NCBI RefSeq assembly: GCF_027925305.1
Contig: NZ_BSDR01000001.1
Location: forward strand, 2,507,001-2,571,000
From: Desulforhabdus amnigena
Lineage (GTDB): Bacteria > Desulfobacterota > Syntrophobacteria > Syntrophobacterales > Syntrophobacteraceae
Direction of reading: 5' to 3'
DNA: 64,000 nt
Both the position numbers and the translations under genes were made by a program. This document shows, one piece after another, positions 41,622 to 51,734 of this stretch. The notes under the pieces were generated by a model. The model was given only the letters and a program-made list of their open reading frames with translations. It was not told where the DNA came from and made no database searches. The first letter of the stretch is position 1. Every line of letters begins with the position of its first letter.

Positions 41622-42059
41622 TCACTTCACGACCAGCACGGGAATATCGGAAAACTCGATTACACGCTCGGCGACACTTCCCAGGAGAATCTTGGCGACC
41701 CCTCTGCGCCCCAGTTTCCCCATAACGATGAGATCCGCTCCCCAGGCAGCAGCCTCCCTCAGTATGATTTCATGGGGCACGCCTTCTTTGATCAAAATCT
41801 CGGAAGAAACGGACTCTTGAGAAGCCTGCCGCTGCATGTCCTCGAGGAACCCCCGAGCACTCTTCCTGAGCTCATCCCGGACGGCTTCCCTGTTTTTTTC
41901 CGCAAACCGCGCCAGTTGGTCCAGCAGAGATTCATCCACCACGTGCAGAATCATGAGTTCGGAATCGTGAAATCTGGCCATCCGGGAAGCCAGACATACG
42001 GCGTCGAGGGAGTAGCGCGATCCATCCACCGGAACCAAAATTCTTTTAAATGGAACCAT
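41622..42059 (-). CDS. Universal stress protein (UspA), last gene of the V-ATPase operon
   Basis: The 145-residue UspA begins [20 protein letters not shown] and ends GKLGRRGVAKILLGSVAERV, keeping the ATP-binding G-x2-G-x9-GS pattern. Its ATG overlaps the atpD end by 14 bases, so its translation is coupled to the ATPase. An energy-stress sensor or regulator of the ATPase is a reasonable guess, not shown by the sequence. Confidence 0.93.
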   Translation of the reverse strand: MVPFKRILVPVDGSRYSLDAVCLASRMARFHDSELMILHVVDESLLDQLARFAEKNREAVRDELRKSARGFLEDMQRQASQESVSSEILIKEGVPHEIILREAAAWGADLIVMGKLGRRGVAKILLGSVAERVIEFSDIPVLVVK

Positions 42060-42684
42060 GCTCGACCTCCCTTCGGCGACCCTTCTGCCGCTTCATCTGA
42101 AATAAAAATTCCCTCTCCTTTTCCTCCAGACTCTCTTCCATATGCTTGATGGTTGATTCGTAGACCGGGATATAGATGTTTTCCAGCGCATTGATTCGTT
42201 TGATGGTTTTCTTGATCTCTGCAATCAACCGGAACAGCCCTACCTCGATTTCAGCCAACTCCGCAATGATTTCCATGCCCCCCTGAATCGTCTTCGCGAC
42301 TGCATCCATGGCGGTTCCTGTTCCCTGAAAACCATAAGAGGGTACAAACCTGGGAAGATCTATGCGAACAATGGGAAGGGCCACCCCCATGAAGCTTTTT
42401 TCCCTGACACGGACCTCTTCCCCCATCTTTGAGGCAAGAGCGGCTCTTTCACACGCCAAACGTCCATCCACCAAAATGGCTTCACGAAGATGGGAGTAGG
42501 CCTCTTCCAGCATGGCGTTCATTTTGGCCCGCACCCGCTCGGCCTTGCCGGCAAGCGTATTGATGTGCGCCATGAGCGCCTCCTTTTTTTCGTCCAGAAG
42601 TTCCAGTCCGTCTCTGGCGAAAAAAAGTTCATCCTTCAAGCGCAGAAGATTACTTTTGTTGACCGACAGGGGCAGTCTTTCCAT
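42046..42684 (-). CDS. atpD: V-type ATPase subunit D
   Basis: The 212-residue protein is a long helical rotor shaft of the D family ([20 protein letters not shown]..., with conserved LKDEL and the final helix region [20 protein letters not shown]). Its start overlaps the end of atpB by 35 bases and its end overlaps the USP gene. It couples the catalytic head to the c-ring. Confidence 0.94.
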   Translation of the reverse strand: MERLPLSVNKSNLLRLKDELFFARDGLELLDEKKEALMAHINTLAGKAERVRAKMNAMLEEAYSHLREAILVDGRLACERAALASKMGEEVRVREKSFMGVALPIVRIDLPRFVPSYGFQGTGTAMDAVAKTIQGGMEIIAELAEIEVGLFRLIAEIKKTIKRINALENIYIPVYESTIKHMEESLEEKEREFLFQMKRQKGRRREVEHGSI

Positions 42685-44083
42685 CGGTCACTGCTCCTTT
42701 CCGCAGTCCGTGCTCCCGGATCTGGTCCGGCTTTACCCTGCTGAGATCTCTTTCCGGGAAGATCATGGCAAGTTCCCACCCGAGGTCAAGGGTCTCAAAG
42801 ATGGGTCTGTCTTCATAGGGCTCCTGCCCGATAAAGCGTCTTTCAAGTTCCTGCGAAAATTTGAGAAAAAGCCGGTCATGAGCTGTCAGGTCCTCCTCAC
42901 CGATGATGGATGCAAGCATTTCCACCCGCTTGGCCTGGGCATAGAGAGCATAGATCTGGCTGGCGAGATTCTGGTGATCTTCCCTGGTGCGTCCCTCACC
43001 GATACCGTCACTCATGAGGCGCGAAAGTGACGGCAGAATATTGATGGGAGGATAGATCCCCTTTTGAAAAAGCCCTCGATCCAGAACGATCTGCCCTTCG
43101 GTGATATAGCCGGTGAGATCCGGTATGGGATGAGTGATGTCATCGTCGGGCATGGTCAGGATCGGAATTTGCGTGATGGATCCCCGAGCCGTAGCGATCC
43201 TTCCAGCCCTTTCATAAATGGATGCCAGATCACTGTAAAGATAGCCGGGATATCCCTTTCTGCTGGGCACCTCACCCTTGGATGTGGCGACTTCCCGCAA
43301 TGCCTCGCAGTAGTTGGTCATATCGCTGAGCACGACGAGCACGTGCATCTCTTCTTCAAAAGCCAGATGTTCGGCCACCGTGAGGGCGATGCGCGGGGTG
43401 ATCAGTCTTTCGATGGAAGGATCATCGGCCAGATTGAGAAACATGGAGACATTCTTGAGCCCCCCGCTCTCCTCGAAATCCTTTCTGAAAAACTGAGCCT
43501 CTTCATGTTTGATTCCCACAGCCGCAAAAACGACAGCGAATTTTTCATCCCCTTCAAGAAGCTTTGCCTGGCGGACGATCTGAGCTGCAAGCTGCGCATG
43601 AGGGAGTCCGCTTCCTGAAAAAACGGGCAGTTTCTGACCTCTCACGAGAGCATTCAGCCCATCGATGGCTGAAATGCCCGTCTGAATGAAATCCTGGGGA
43701 TACACGCGTGCCACGGGATTTATGGGAAGCCCGTTGATGTCTCTCGCTTTTCCCAACAGAGGCATGGGACCTCCGTCAAGGGGTCGTCCCAGCCCATCGA
43801 ATACCCGCCCTAAAACTTCCTCGGAGGAGACCCGATATTCAAAGGGATGCCCCAGAAACCGGACTTTGGAACGAAAAGCGGAAAGCCCCACCGTTCCCTC
43901 GAAGATTTCCACGACGGCCAGATCCTCCGAAACCGAAAGAACCCTCCCCAGGCGCACCTCCCCATCTGGGCTTTCGACTTCGGCCATTTCCCGAAAACCC
44001 ACGTTGCGGATGCCTTTGACGAAAATCAAGGGTCCCTGAACCTGGGAAAGCCCTAGATATTCGATGCCTGGCCTGGCGGTCAC
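42650..44083 (-). CDS. atpB: V-type ATPase subunit B (regulatory/non-catalytic)
   Basis: The 477-residue protein starts at GTG 44083, overlapping the atpA stop (GTGA). It has [12 protein letters not shown] and the [20 protein letters not shown] stretch, then [20 protein letters not shown] where a P-loop would be in subunit A, and [17 protein letters not shown] near the end. These identify a B subunit lacking catalytic Walker A. It alternates with A in the hexamer. Confidence 0.96.
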   Translation of the reverse strand: MTARPGIEYLGLSQVQGPLIFVKGIRNVGFREMAEVESPDGEVRLGRVLSVSEDLAVVEIFEGTVGLSAFRSKVRFLGHPFEYRVSSEEVLGRVFDGLGRPLDGGPMPLLGKARDINGLPINPVARVYPQDFIQTGISAIDGLNALVRGQKLPVFSGSGLPHAQLAAQIVRQAKLLEGDEKFAVVFAAVGIKHEEAQFFRKDFEESGGLKNVSMFLNLADDPSIERLITPRIALTVAEHLAFEEEMHVLVVLSDMTNYCEALREVATSKGEVPSRKGYPGYLYSDLASIYERAGRIATARGSITQIPILTMPDDDITHPIPDLTGYITEGQIVLDRGLFQKGIYPPINILPSLSRLMSDGIGEGRTREDHQNLASQIYALYAQAKRVEMLASIIGEEDLTAHDRLFLKFSQELERRFIGQEPYEDRPIFETLDLGWELAMIFPERDLSRVKPDQIREHGLRKGAVTDGKTAPVGQQK

Positions 44084-45891
44084 TTTCCGACTCCCTTCAG
44101 CTCTCCGTGCACTTCTTTCTGGAGCAGTTGAGCCAGTTCTCTTTCGATGCGTTCCCGAATGGCTTGAAAGGGGGCCGGATCATCCCCTTTATAGGTGTAT
44201 TTCATGCGGTGGATATCTTCCAGAACTCCCAGTTCCATGATGCGATAGACGGGAATGCGGTGGGATACCGCCTCCCGCATCCCTTCGATGAACCGCATGA
44301 TGATTTGCAGCATGAGGACCTGCTTTCCCGCAGGGGAATAGGTATCAACGGGATCGTATGCACTCTGCTGCAGAAAATCTTCCTTGATGAGCCGCGCTCC
44401 GTGGAAAGTCGCCTTCTGATCATCAGGCAAGGCATCCTCTCCAATGAGTTTGACAATATTTTGAAGCCTGGCTTCTTCTTTTAAAATTCGAAGCGCTTCG
44501 TCTCGCATCTTCACCCAGTCCACACCGCCTTGTTCTTTCCACCAGAGAGCCACTGAATTCACATAGCCGCTGTAGCTGTTGAGATAATTGATGGCGGGGA
44601 AATAGCGGGCGCCGGCCAGTTCTTTGTCCAGGGCCCAGAAGGTACTCACAAACCTTTTGGTGTGCTGTGTGACGGGTTCGGAAAAATCGCCTCCCGGTGG
44701 AGAAACCGCTCCAATGACCGAAATGGAACCCCGCTTTCCTCCCAAAGTGATTACCGCTCCCGCCCGTTCGTAAAACTCGGCAAGCCTCGAGGCCAGGTAG
44801 GCCGGGAAACCTTCTTCGGCGGGCATTTCTTCGAGTCTCCCCGAAATTTCCCGCAACGCCTCGGCCCAGCGGCTGGTGGAATCAGCCATCAGGGCAACAT
44901 GATAGCCCATGTCACGATAATATTCGGCAATGGTGATCCCCGTGTAGATGCTTGCCTCTCTAGCGGCAACGGGCATATCCGAAGTGTTGGCGATAAGGAT
45001 CGTCCGTTCAATGAGGGGCCTCCCGCTTCGAGGATCCAGGAGCTTCGGAAAGTCCTCCAGAACCCCGGCCATTTCATTCCCTCTCTCGCCGCATCCGATA
45101 TAGACAATGATATCGGCATCGGTCCATTTGGAGAGCTGGTGCTGTGTGATGGTCTTTCCCGTGCCGAATCCGCCGGGAATGGCGGCCGTGCCCCCTTTGG
45201 CCAGAGGGAAAAAGAAATCGAGCACCCTCTGCCCCGTAAAAAGCGGTTCATGGGGAAAAACCCGTTCCTTGTAGGGGCGGATCTTTCTCACGGGCCACCG
45301 TTGATAAAGGCGAATTTCGCCCTCCTTCCCGCTACCGTCCTCCAGCAGACAGATTCTGTCTTCCAAGGTATAGAGGCCCGGCCCGACCGCTTCCGCAACC
45401 CGCCCTTTGATTGTGGGAGGCACCATGACACGATGGGTGATGAATTCCGTCTCCTTGACCTCCCCGATGACCTGTCCAGGGGAAACCTCTTCGCCCACTC
45501 CGACGGTAGGAACATAGGACCATACCTTGTCCCGCTCCAACGCCGATGATCTTCTGCCCCGAGCCACGAAAGGCCCCGTATCCTGGTAAGCAACCGAAAG
45601 CGGCCTCTGAGTGCCATCGAAGATATGCCCCACAATGCCGGGACCGAGTTCGACAAAGAGGGGCAATCGCAACCCTTGAACCGGTGTACCGGGCTTGAGA
45701 CCTGTCGTGTCTTCATAAACCTGCACGGTGGCAATATCCTGAACCAGCTCCACCACTTCACCCAGCAGCTTTTCTTCCCCTACCACGACCATCTCGTTCA
45801 TGGAGAGTCCCAAAGCTCCCCTGACCTTTATGACCGGACCATTGATGGCCACCACGCCGGCATTACTGACTTGCTCTTCTCTCTGTCCCAA
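44080..45891 (-). CDS. atpA: V-type ATPase catalytic subunit A
   Basis: The protein is about 603 residues. No ATG suits: the frame's first ATG at 45963 lies inside the E-subunit gene and would add 24 residues, while a TTG at 45891 has GGAG eight bases upstream (a GTG about 40 bases later is also possible). The P-loop GGFGTGKT is near residue 240, with the catalytic region [14 protein letters not shown] and the [20 protein letters not shown] motif. It hydrolyses or makes ATP at the A/B interface. The start overlaps atpE by 29 bases. Confidence 0.95.
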   Translation of the reverse strand: MGQREEQVSNAGVVAINGPVIKVRGALGLSMNEMVVVGEEKLLGEVVELVQDIATVQVYEDTTGLKPGTPVQGLRLPLFVELGPGIVGHIFDGTQRPLSVAYQDTGPFVARGRRSSALERDKVWSYVPTVGVGEEVSPGQVIGEVKETEFITHRVMVPPTIKGRVAEAVGPGLYTLEDRICLLEDGSGKEGEIRLYQRWPVRKIRPYKERVFPHEPLFTGQRVLDFFFPLAKGGTAAIPGGFGTGKTITQHQLSKWTDADIIVYIGCGERGNEMAGVLEDFPKLLDPRSGRPLIERTILIANTSDMPVAAREASIYTGITIAEYYRDMGYHVALMADSTSRWAEALREISGRLEEMPAEEGFPAYLASRLAEFYERAGAVITLGGKRGSISVIGAVSPPGGDFSEPVTQHTKRFVSTFWALDKELAGARYFPAINYLNSYSGYVNSVALWWKEQGGVDWVKMRDEALRILKEEARLQNIVKLIGEDALPDDQKATFHGARLIKEDFLQQSAYDPVDTYSPAGKQVLMLQIIMRFIEGMREAVSHRIPVYRIMELGVLEDIHRMKYTYKGDDPAPFQAIRERIERELAQLLQKEVHGELKGVGK

Positions 45892-46489
45892 AAATCGCTC
45901 TCCAGATTTCCTGCCGGATGTCTTCTTCCATGCGTTTGAGCCGTGCCGAAAAACTGTTGTCAAAGAGAATGCGCCGATCCGCCGTGTAAATCCGCACGCC
46001 GCCGCCTAACGAGGTCGACAGCTTCATATCCATTTTTACGTTCAGTCGCACGGCCAGATTTTCCAGTTCCCCTTCCAGGAGCTTTTGATCTTCCTCGTTC
46101 AATTCCACCACAAATGCGCTGCCGGATAGATTTTCCACTCCTTCTTCGACACTCGACAGCAAGAATTGAAGATATTTCGGCTCTTTTCTGAACTCTTTCA
46201 GCCGCTGTTCCAAAGCCTGGAAAATCTCGCGCATGAGATCCTCTCGAAAGGACATGATGCGCTTTCTGGCCTCCAATTCGGCGGAATCAACCGTCCGCCT
46301 GGCTTCCGCGTAAGCCTCACTTCGTTGAACGCGCATCTTTATCTCAAGGGCATTGGAAGCTCGCTCCCGCGCCTCCGCCATGATTCTTGCGGCATCGGCA
46401 TTTGCCTCGGCAAGGATCTTTTCCGACTCCTTCCCCGCCTCTTCAGCAACAGCCCTGCAAAGGAGTTCCACTTCACCCCAAATGGGCAT
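45863..46489 (-). CDS. atpE: V-type ATPase subunit E (peripheral stalk)
   Basis: The 208-residue protein is an N-terminal coiled coil (AEEAGKESEKILAEANADAA, about 15-80) followed by a globular alpha/beta C-terminal domain ending GGVRIYTADRRILFDNSFSA, as in E subunits, which bind the top of the A/B ring through the stalk. It is seven bases after atpF. Confidence 0.93.
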   Translation of the reverse strand: MPIWGEVELLCRAVAEEAGKESEKILAEANADAARIMAEARERASNALEIKMRVQRSEAYAEARRTVDSAELEARKRIMSFREDLMREIFQALEQRLKEFRKEPKYLQFLLSSVEEGVENLSGSAFVVELNEEDQKLLEGELENLAVRLNVKMDMKLSTSLGGGVRIYTADRRILFDNSFSARLKRMEEDIRQEIWRAIFGTERRASQ

Positions 46490-46496
46490 TTTTCAA

Positions 46497-46793
46497 TCAT
46501 CTCCTCAACAAAGAAACAATGCGTTCGGTAGCCCCGGCTTTTCCGGGAAGAGGCCCTTTGACATCCGGAATTTCAAGGATGAGCGGACCTCCGGGTGAGA
46601 GAAGCACTCTGTCTATCGCTTCCCGATTCGCCTCAGCCAACGCTTCGGTAATGAGGATGAGACCTGTTTGCTCTCGATCCAGACTTTCCAGTAGAGCGGG
46701 GATATCATCCCCTGCCCGTACAGCCTGCCCTCTGATCCCGGCAAGTCCAAATGCCAGAACAGTTTCTGAATCTCCAATAAGGAAGGCTTTCAT
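46497..46793 (-). CDS. atpF: V-type ATPase subunit F
   Basis: The 98-residue protein (MKAFLIGDSETVLAFGLAGI... GLILITEALAE...) has the Rossmann-like fold of subunit F, which sits on the central shaft with D. Its ATG overlaps the K-subunit stop (ATGA). Confidence 0.93.
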   Translation of the reverse strand: MKAFLIGDSETVLAFGLAGIRGQAVRAGDDIPALLESLDREQTGLILITEALAEANREAIDRVLLSPGGPLILEIPDVKGPLPGKAGATERIVSLLRR

Positions 46794-47101
46794 AGTTTTG
46801 CCAAAATCATCAAGGCCACGATCATTCCATAAATGGCGATCCCTTCCGCCAGACCCACAAAGATGAGAGCCCGCCCTGCAAGTTCCGGTTTTTCACTCAG
46901 AGCTCCCATGGCCGCAGACCCCACAACGGCTACCGCAATACCCGCTCCCAACGTCGAAGCCCCCACTGCGATGGCGGCGGAAAGATAGCCGATTCCGGCT
47001 CCGGAGATACCCCCCTGGGAAGCGGCCTCTTGCGCCCAAGCTGCAGCAGGAACGAGACAAACGGGAAGGAAAAACATGAGAAGAAGTTTTAGGCGTTCCA
47101 C
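46790..47101 (-). CDS. atpK: V-type ATPase subunit K (membrane rotor ring)
   Basis: The 103-residue protein starts at GTG 47101 behind AGGAG. A signal-like helix (LKLLLMFFLPVCLVPAAAWA) precedes a two-helix hairpin. The ion-carrying Glu lies in FVGLAEGIAIYG. At the position where Na+-type rings have Gln in helix 1, the aligned residue is Val, and the Ser next to the Glu is Gly. That suggests proton rather than sodium coupling. This is inference from one alignment made by eye. Confidence 0.93.
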   Translation of the reverse strand: MERLKLLLMFFLPVCLVPAAAWAQEAASQGGISGAGIGYLSAAIAVGASTLGAGIAVAVVGSAAMGALSEKPELAGRALIFVGLAEGIAIYGMIVALMILAKL

Positions 47102-47135
47102 GAAAGTCTCCTTTCACAGGCATTCAAATCAAATA

Positions 47136-49127
47136 TTACAAAGGTTTTCCCTGAGAACCGATTTCCTGATCAAAAGGCTTGAAGGGTTCACCGCCCCCTC
47201 TGAAAAATTTGCTGAAAAACTCGTAGTACTCGAGGCGCACGGTCTGAATGGAGACGACCAGTCCTTCCAGAAGAATGATGATGACATTTCCCATCATTAC
47301 CACCAGCCAGTAGGAGATTCCCGTTCCCTTTTCATGAGCGACAGCATCCGCGATGGAAAAGACTGCAGCGAAGAGAGCGGCATGCGAGAGGGCGAAGGCC
47401 GCGATGCGGATAAAAGAAACGGTATTGGCCACAAAGCGAATGAGATCGTCGAAGAGTTCCACGATGGATTCCAACAACTCGGTCCCAAAGCCCGCCTGAC
47501 GAGAGAGACGCGAGGGATGCTCTTTCCTGAATATCAGGCGGTAGAGGGGGCGATGAAGAATCATGATGGTCATAAGCACCGCGCCCGCCCATCCCAAAAA
47601 GTTCAGCTCGCCCGGCGCCACCCGCCCCAAAAGCAGATATTTCATGAACAACCCCGCAAATACCCAGTAAAAAAGAGCTCCCGCCAGACCGCTTGCACTG
47701 AGCAGGTTTTCGTATTCTTTCAGCCTCAAGGCATTGACCAGATTCAATATCAATCCGAGACTCACCAGAGCAACCCCGAATGAAAGAGTCACTTTGATCA
47801 GGTACGGGATGTTCTCCGCCGGGCGCATCCACAGGGCGGGAATAAGGCCCTCCAGGCCAAAAACGGTTCCGTACAAAAAACCGAAAAGGGTTGCGCTGAC
47901 CCCGGCCTCCATGAGGATGATTCCATAATCTATGTACCTGTAAAAACGTCGAAAAACAAGATAACCCAAAAGAAAGAGAACCCCACCCTGCCCCACGTCC
48001 CCAAACATCATGCCGAACATGAGGAGGAAGGTCAGAGCGAAGAATACGGTGGGTTCGACCTCCCGGTAACGGGGTGTTCCGTAAAGGCTCGTGAGCTTTT
48101 CAAAAGGGCTGATGAGCATCGGATTGTTGAAAAGGATCGGTATCTTCACAATTCCTTCCCTCACCTCCCTCAAGTCTTCGGGGTCCACTCTTTCAATAAT
48201 GACCTGCCCATCGGTAATTCTCTTGAGCTCCTTTTCAAGATCTGAAAAGAGACGGTTGGGTATCCAACCCGTAATCAGGTAGCTCTTGTCTATTTTTCCA
48301 AAGAAGCGACGGGCGGAAAGGACCTGCCGGGCCGAAATGATCCTTTCACGCAGCATCAAAAGCTCTGCCCCGAACTTGCGCTGGAACGACACCTTTTGTT
48401 CCGCAAGGCTGTGCTCCTTCGCCTCCAGGTCCCTGATGCCGGATTCGATGTTCGAGATCATTTCCGCAACGGTTCCTGGAACCCGGACTGGAGCTTCGAT
48501 GGGTTCAAAAAGAGCTCCTTTGAGCGCTCTCTCAAAAATCTGCCAGTCTTTTTTCAGGCCAAAGGCCAGAATGACGGCGCGTTCCTGCAGCGTGCCCATT
48601 TCAATGAATGCATGATGCACCTGCGAGAGGCTTTCTTCAAGCTTTTCAAGCCCCCGAACCGGCAGCAACCCGATAGCCCAACTCACGTAATGACGATTGG
48701 AAAGGCGCGAAAAATCCAGATCTCCCGGCAGAAGTTTCAATCTTTCAAGAAGGGCTTTATCTTCCCTGAGCCTCTTTCCAACGGCAACCAGATCACCCAG
48801 AACGGATTCCGATTCACTCTTTATGGTGCCGAGATACTCTTTGGCCCTGAAAATTTCCTTTTCCGGTATGACCGCTTCCTCAAGGGCCACCGTTTCCAAA
48901 GGGACCTGGAGAACCCTCAGCAAATCTTCCACCGTCTTGAAAAGCTCATCGAATTCGTTGACAAGACCGGCATCCGTTTCAGCGACATATCCCAAATGCC
49001 CGAGGTGAGTCTCGTCGATTCTTATGAGATGCAGCAGCTTGAACCTAGCAAGAGTGCCCGTAGCCGCTGATATGAACTGTTCCGGGACTTGAATCGTGAT
49101 CCTGACCAGCTTTTCGGACTTAAACAC
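47136..49127 (-). CDS. atpI: V-type ATPase subunit I (a-type)
   Basis: The 663-residue protein starts at GTG 49127, eight bases inside the atpC end. A cytosolic half (1-330) holds long helical hairpins (ITIQVPEQFISAATGTLARF...). The C-terminal half has seven to eight membrane helices with FALTFLLMFGMMFGDVGQGG and SFIRIAAFALSHAALFA, typical of the ion half-channel subunit. It is the largest membrane subunit and the stator partner of the K ring. Confidence 0.95.
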   Translation of the reverse strand: MFKSEKLVRITIQVPEQFISAATGTLARFKLLHLIRIDETHLGHLGYVAETDAGLVNEFDELFKTVEDLLRVLQVPLETVALEEAVIPEKEIFRAKEYLGTIKSESESVLGDLVAVGKRLREDKALLERLKLLPGDLDFSRLSNRHYVSWAIGLLPVRGLEKLEESLSQVHHAFIEMGTLQERAVILAFGLKKDWQIFERALKGALFEPIEAPVRVPGTVAEMISNIESGIRDLEAKEHSLAEQKVSFQRKFGAELLMLRERIISARQVLSARRFFGKIDKSYLITGWIPNRLFSDLEKELKRITDGQVIIERVDPEDLREVREGIVKIPILFNNPMLISPFEKLTSLYGTPRYREVEPTVFFALTFLLMFGMMFGDVGQGGVLFLLGYLVFRRFYRYIDYGIILMEAGVSATLFGFLYGTVFGLEGLIPALWMRPAENIPYLIKVTLSFGVALVSLGLILNLVNALRLKEYENLLSASGLAGALFYWVFAGLFMKYLLLGRVAPGELNFLGWAGAVLMTIMILHRPLYRLIFRKEHPSRLSRQAGFGTELLESIVELFDDLIRFVANTVSFIRIAAFALSHAALFAAVFSIADAVAHEKGTGISYWLVVMMGNVIIILLEGLVVSIQTVRLEYYEFFSKFFRGGGEPFKPFDQEIGSQGKPL

Positions 49128-50181
49128 GGACGATCCCCTTCACCGGCAGGCCAATGAGACCGAGAAGCCTCTCCGGCGATGCGCCAACGCCTGCGGCGGA
49201 TATGAGGCTTTCCAGGGACATGACCTCGATTTCTTTCAGGAACAAGTAAGAAACCTGCAATCTTATTTGGAAAGGATCTTCATGGAAGATCTTATAAAGC
49301 TCATGGATAAACCATTTTTCGAAAACATATCGGATCTCTGGCCACTTCTCAACCGCACCGAGAGATTCCCGGTAGGGATTTGGCAATGCAGCCAGGAACG
49401 ACGGCAGATCGCTGGTTCTGGCCAGGCGGCCCAAGTCCCTGAGGCCCAGCCTTCTGCCTCCGGACAAAATGTAATTGATGGTTTCCTCCGGAGAAAGATC
49501 ATAGAAGTGACGAAACCTGACCAACCAGCATAAATTCACCCAATCGATCATCTCCCCTGTCAGCCTTTCAACGCCCCTGCGATCCACCCCTTTGAGCAAC
49601 TTCAAGCCTGCCGGAATGCTTTCGAACACTGCCGTATCTATCGAAATTTCCAAAGGGAAGAGGCTCCCCCGAGCCTTGAATTGGGGCATGGCATGAAGCA
49701 GCGGGGCATAAAAGATTGTCGGCTTCAGAAGTCGGAAAGCATCCGTGATTTCCCGCGCCGACAGAAGGGCCTCGATGGGTAGGGTCGATAGTCGTCCCAT
49801 TCCGTAGAGCAACGATTTGATTTCATCAGGAAACCTTCCCTGCCAGATCCCTCGCAGGATCGTTTTCAGATTTTCGGCTTCATAGCGGAGCAGAAGATTC
49901 CGCAACAGGAGAGATCCATTGGCGGGCACTGCCTTCAGGAGCTTCGCGTAGTCCTTGAAGAGTTCGCCGTAAAGAACCAGAATGAGGCCCCTGGTATCAG
50001 ACGGCACATCAGAAAAGGAGGAGAGGACCTCACCATAGTCCGTCCCCTTCAAATACCTGAAAATATCTTCCAGGCTTCGCATCCTCAGGAGATAATGCCA
50101 GTCGTCGGCATTCAGGAGCTTTCCCTTCATTGCCCGCGTCTTGGCCTGAGCAAAGGAATATCTGACGATCCGCCCAATCAA
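49120..50181 (-). CDS. atpC: V-type ATPase subunit C (d-type)
   Basis: The 353-residue all-helical protein (YSFAQAKTRAMKGKLLNADD...RYLKGTDYGEVL) is of the V-ATPase C/d family that caps the K ring. The start is a TTG overlapping the upstream stop (TTGA), consistent with coupled translation. A second conserved block is LLLRNLLLRYEAENLKTILR. Confidence 0.9.
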   Translation of the reverse strand: MIGRIVRYSFAQAKTRAMKGKLLNADDWHYLLRMRSLEDIFRYLKGTDYGEVLSSFSDVPSDTRGLILVLYGELFKDYAKLLKAVPANGSLLLRNLLLRYEAENLKTILRGIWQGRFPDEIKSLLYGMGRLSTLPIEALLSAREITDAFRLLKPTIFYAPLLHAMPQFKARGSLFPLEISIDTAVFESIPAGLKLLKGVDRRGVERLTGEMIDWVNLCWLVRFRHFYDLSPEETINYILSGGRRLGLRDLGRLARTSDLPSFLAALPNPYRESLGAVEKWPEIRYVFEKWFIHELYKIFHEDPFQIRLQVSYLFLKEIEVMSLESLISAAGVGASPERLLGLIGLPVKGIVRV

Positions 50182-50489
50182 AAGCCCGTCACCTTTCGAA
50201 GGAGAATGGAAATGAGTTCATCCCAAACGGCGTTTTTCCTTTCGCGTATCCCCTTGAGATAATGGTCCGTTGCCTCATTGATTTCCAAAGCTTTCGCTCG
50301 GGCTTCCGACACTGTCTTTTGAAGCTCAGCACTCAATGCCTCGGCAAACTCTTTTTCCCTCAAGGCAAGCATCTCCTCGGCTTTCCGCTGAGCGCGAGCT
50401 CTTATTTCCCGGGCTTCTTCCCTGGCAGCTTCTACCCTTTCACAAGCATTTTCATCCGCTTGCACAATCTTTTCTATCTCGGTTTTCAT
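50178..50489 (-). CDS. V-type ATPase peripheral-stalk subunit G/H
   Basis: The gene encodes about 103 residues from ATG 50489 (an in-frame GTG at 50513 is also possible; neither has a strong ribosome site). The protein is nearly one long charged helix (ENACERVEAAREEAREIRAR AQRK...), as in G/H stalk subunits that pair with E. It is the first gene of the operon, so the promoter should lie in 50490-50728. There a perfect palindrome GCGGCCG-AGA-CGGCCGC is also seen at 50672-50688. Confidence 0.85.
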   Translation of the reverse strand: MKTEIEKIVQADENACERVEAAREEAREIRARAQRKAEEMLALREKEFAEALSAELQKTVSEARAKALEINEATDHYLKGIRERKNAVWDELISILLRKVTGF

Positions 50490-50728
50490 AAAAGTTTCTC
50501 TATCTACGGACACCTGCGTAATCTGTGAATAGACAAAGGGTGGTGAACGGTTGCCTCAAGAAAAGATACTATTCGGAAGAAAATGCTGCATTTATACTGT
50601 AAAGGATTGAGATCAAAATTTTTCTTCATTTTATGGATTCCTGGGAACGCAAGCGCCCTCGCCCGCAGAAGGCGGCCGAGACGGCCGCGCTCTCAGGGTC
50701 TCAATTTCATATATTCGAAATCATTTTG

Positions 50729-51460
50729 CTATTGGTCCTCATCTTCAGCTTCATCCCCTTCGTCAATGTTCTGATCGTCAGGAGAAATTTCTTCGTCCCC
50801 TCCCTGTTGGTCCTCCTCGTTTGAAATCGACTGACCTTCCGGAGGACGAGGGGGGACCAAGTTGGGGTTGAGCGGCTGGGGGGGAAGTTGCTGAGGGATT
50901 TGGTTTGCGGGATTGCCGCCTTGCATCACACCTGGGCGAGCGTCCTGGGGAGCGGCATTCTCTTGGGGGGATCCTTGCGCCGGAACGCCCGGCCGCTCAT
51001 TCACCGGGATTGAGGCGGGAACAGGGGGAGGCGGGGGAACAACCTTTCCTTCTGCAAAAAGGCTGATTTCTTCATGAACGCCATCTTTTTCCAGTATAAT
51101 GCTTTTGGTCCCTATTTTAATGACCTTATAGTCTCCGACCTGCCCCCCTTCTTGAACCGCCGAATAGGGAGATCCCCCCTTTTTCTTGGAATCGGCTCCG
51201 GAAGCCGCGCCTTTGAAACGTATGATCGCTTTCTTGGTATTTCCATAGACGATGATGCCATCCAATTGAATCGCTTTGATGGAAACTCCAGGCCCCTTTT
51301 TCTGCGGTGCCGCTTCCACGGATTCCGGCGATGGGGGCTTGCGATCCGGGGCAAAGAGATTCTTCTCCACCATGGGAGTGGCACAGAAGCCTTCGGACAC
51401 CATGGTCAGAAGGATTAAAATTCCGGCGAATAAAAGAGCGAAACGTTCACCCCTTTTCAT
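50729..51460 (-). CDS. GspC/PilP-like inner-membrane protein of the secretion apparatus
   Basis: The 243-residue protein starts at ATG 51460 behind GGAGG; a longer frame from 51646 adds unlikely residues. A signal or anchor (LLFAGILILLTMVSEGFCA) precedes EKNLFAPDRKPP and a domain of about 100 residues, IKAIQLDGIIVYGNTKKAII...GDYKVIKIGTKSIILEKDG, which matches the GspC homology region/PilP fold. The tail is Pro/Gln-rich and ends highly acidic (EEDQQGGDEEISPDDQNIDE). It lies divergent from gspE, unlike the usual gspC position. Confidence 0.8.
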   Translation of the reverse strand: MKRGERFALLFAGILILLTMVSEGFCATPMVEKNLFAPDRKPPSPESVEAAPQKKGPGVSIKAIQLDGIIVYGNTKKAIIRFKGAASGADSKKKGGSPYSAVQEGGQVGDYKVIKIGTKSIILEKDGVHEEISLFAEGKVVPPPPPVPASIPVNERPGVPAQGSPQENAAPQDARPGVMQGGNPANQIPQQLPPQPLNPNLVPPRPPEGQSISNEEDQQGGDEEISPDDQNIDEGDEAEDEDQ

Positions 51461-51734
51461 ATTTTTCCTCCAAAAATTTATGCAACAGATAGCTGTCATT
51501 TTAGAAGCAAACATATCCTTTTTCATACAATTTTGGCAACTCTGCATTTGCGGTGTTCTCAGGGTGTTTTTCGGATAAAAATCTTGTTTTGGAAGGGGAA
51601 GACGACAATTGGAAATATCCGGAGAGACACTCGTACCGAGGATCACTCATGCCCCAAGGCAAGAAGTTTACTTTTATAATGAGATTTGTTAATCATGTGT
51701 GGCTAAAGTCACTCTTTTTTATAATGGAGTTCGT

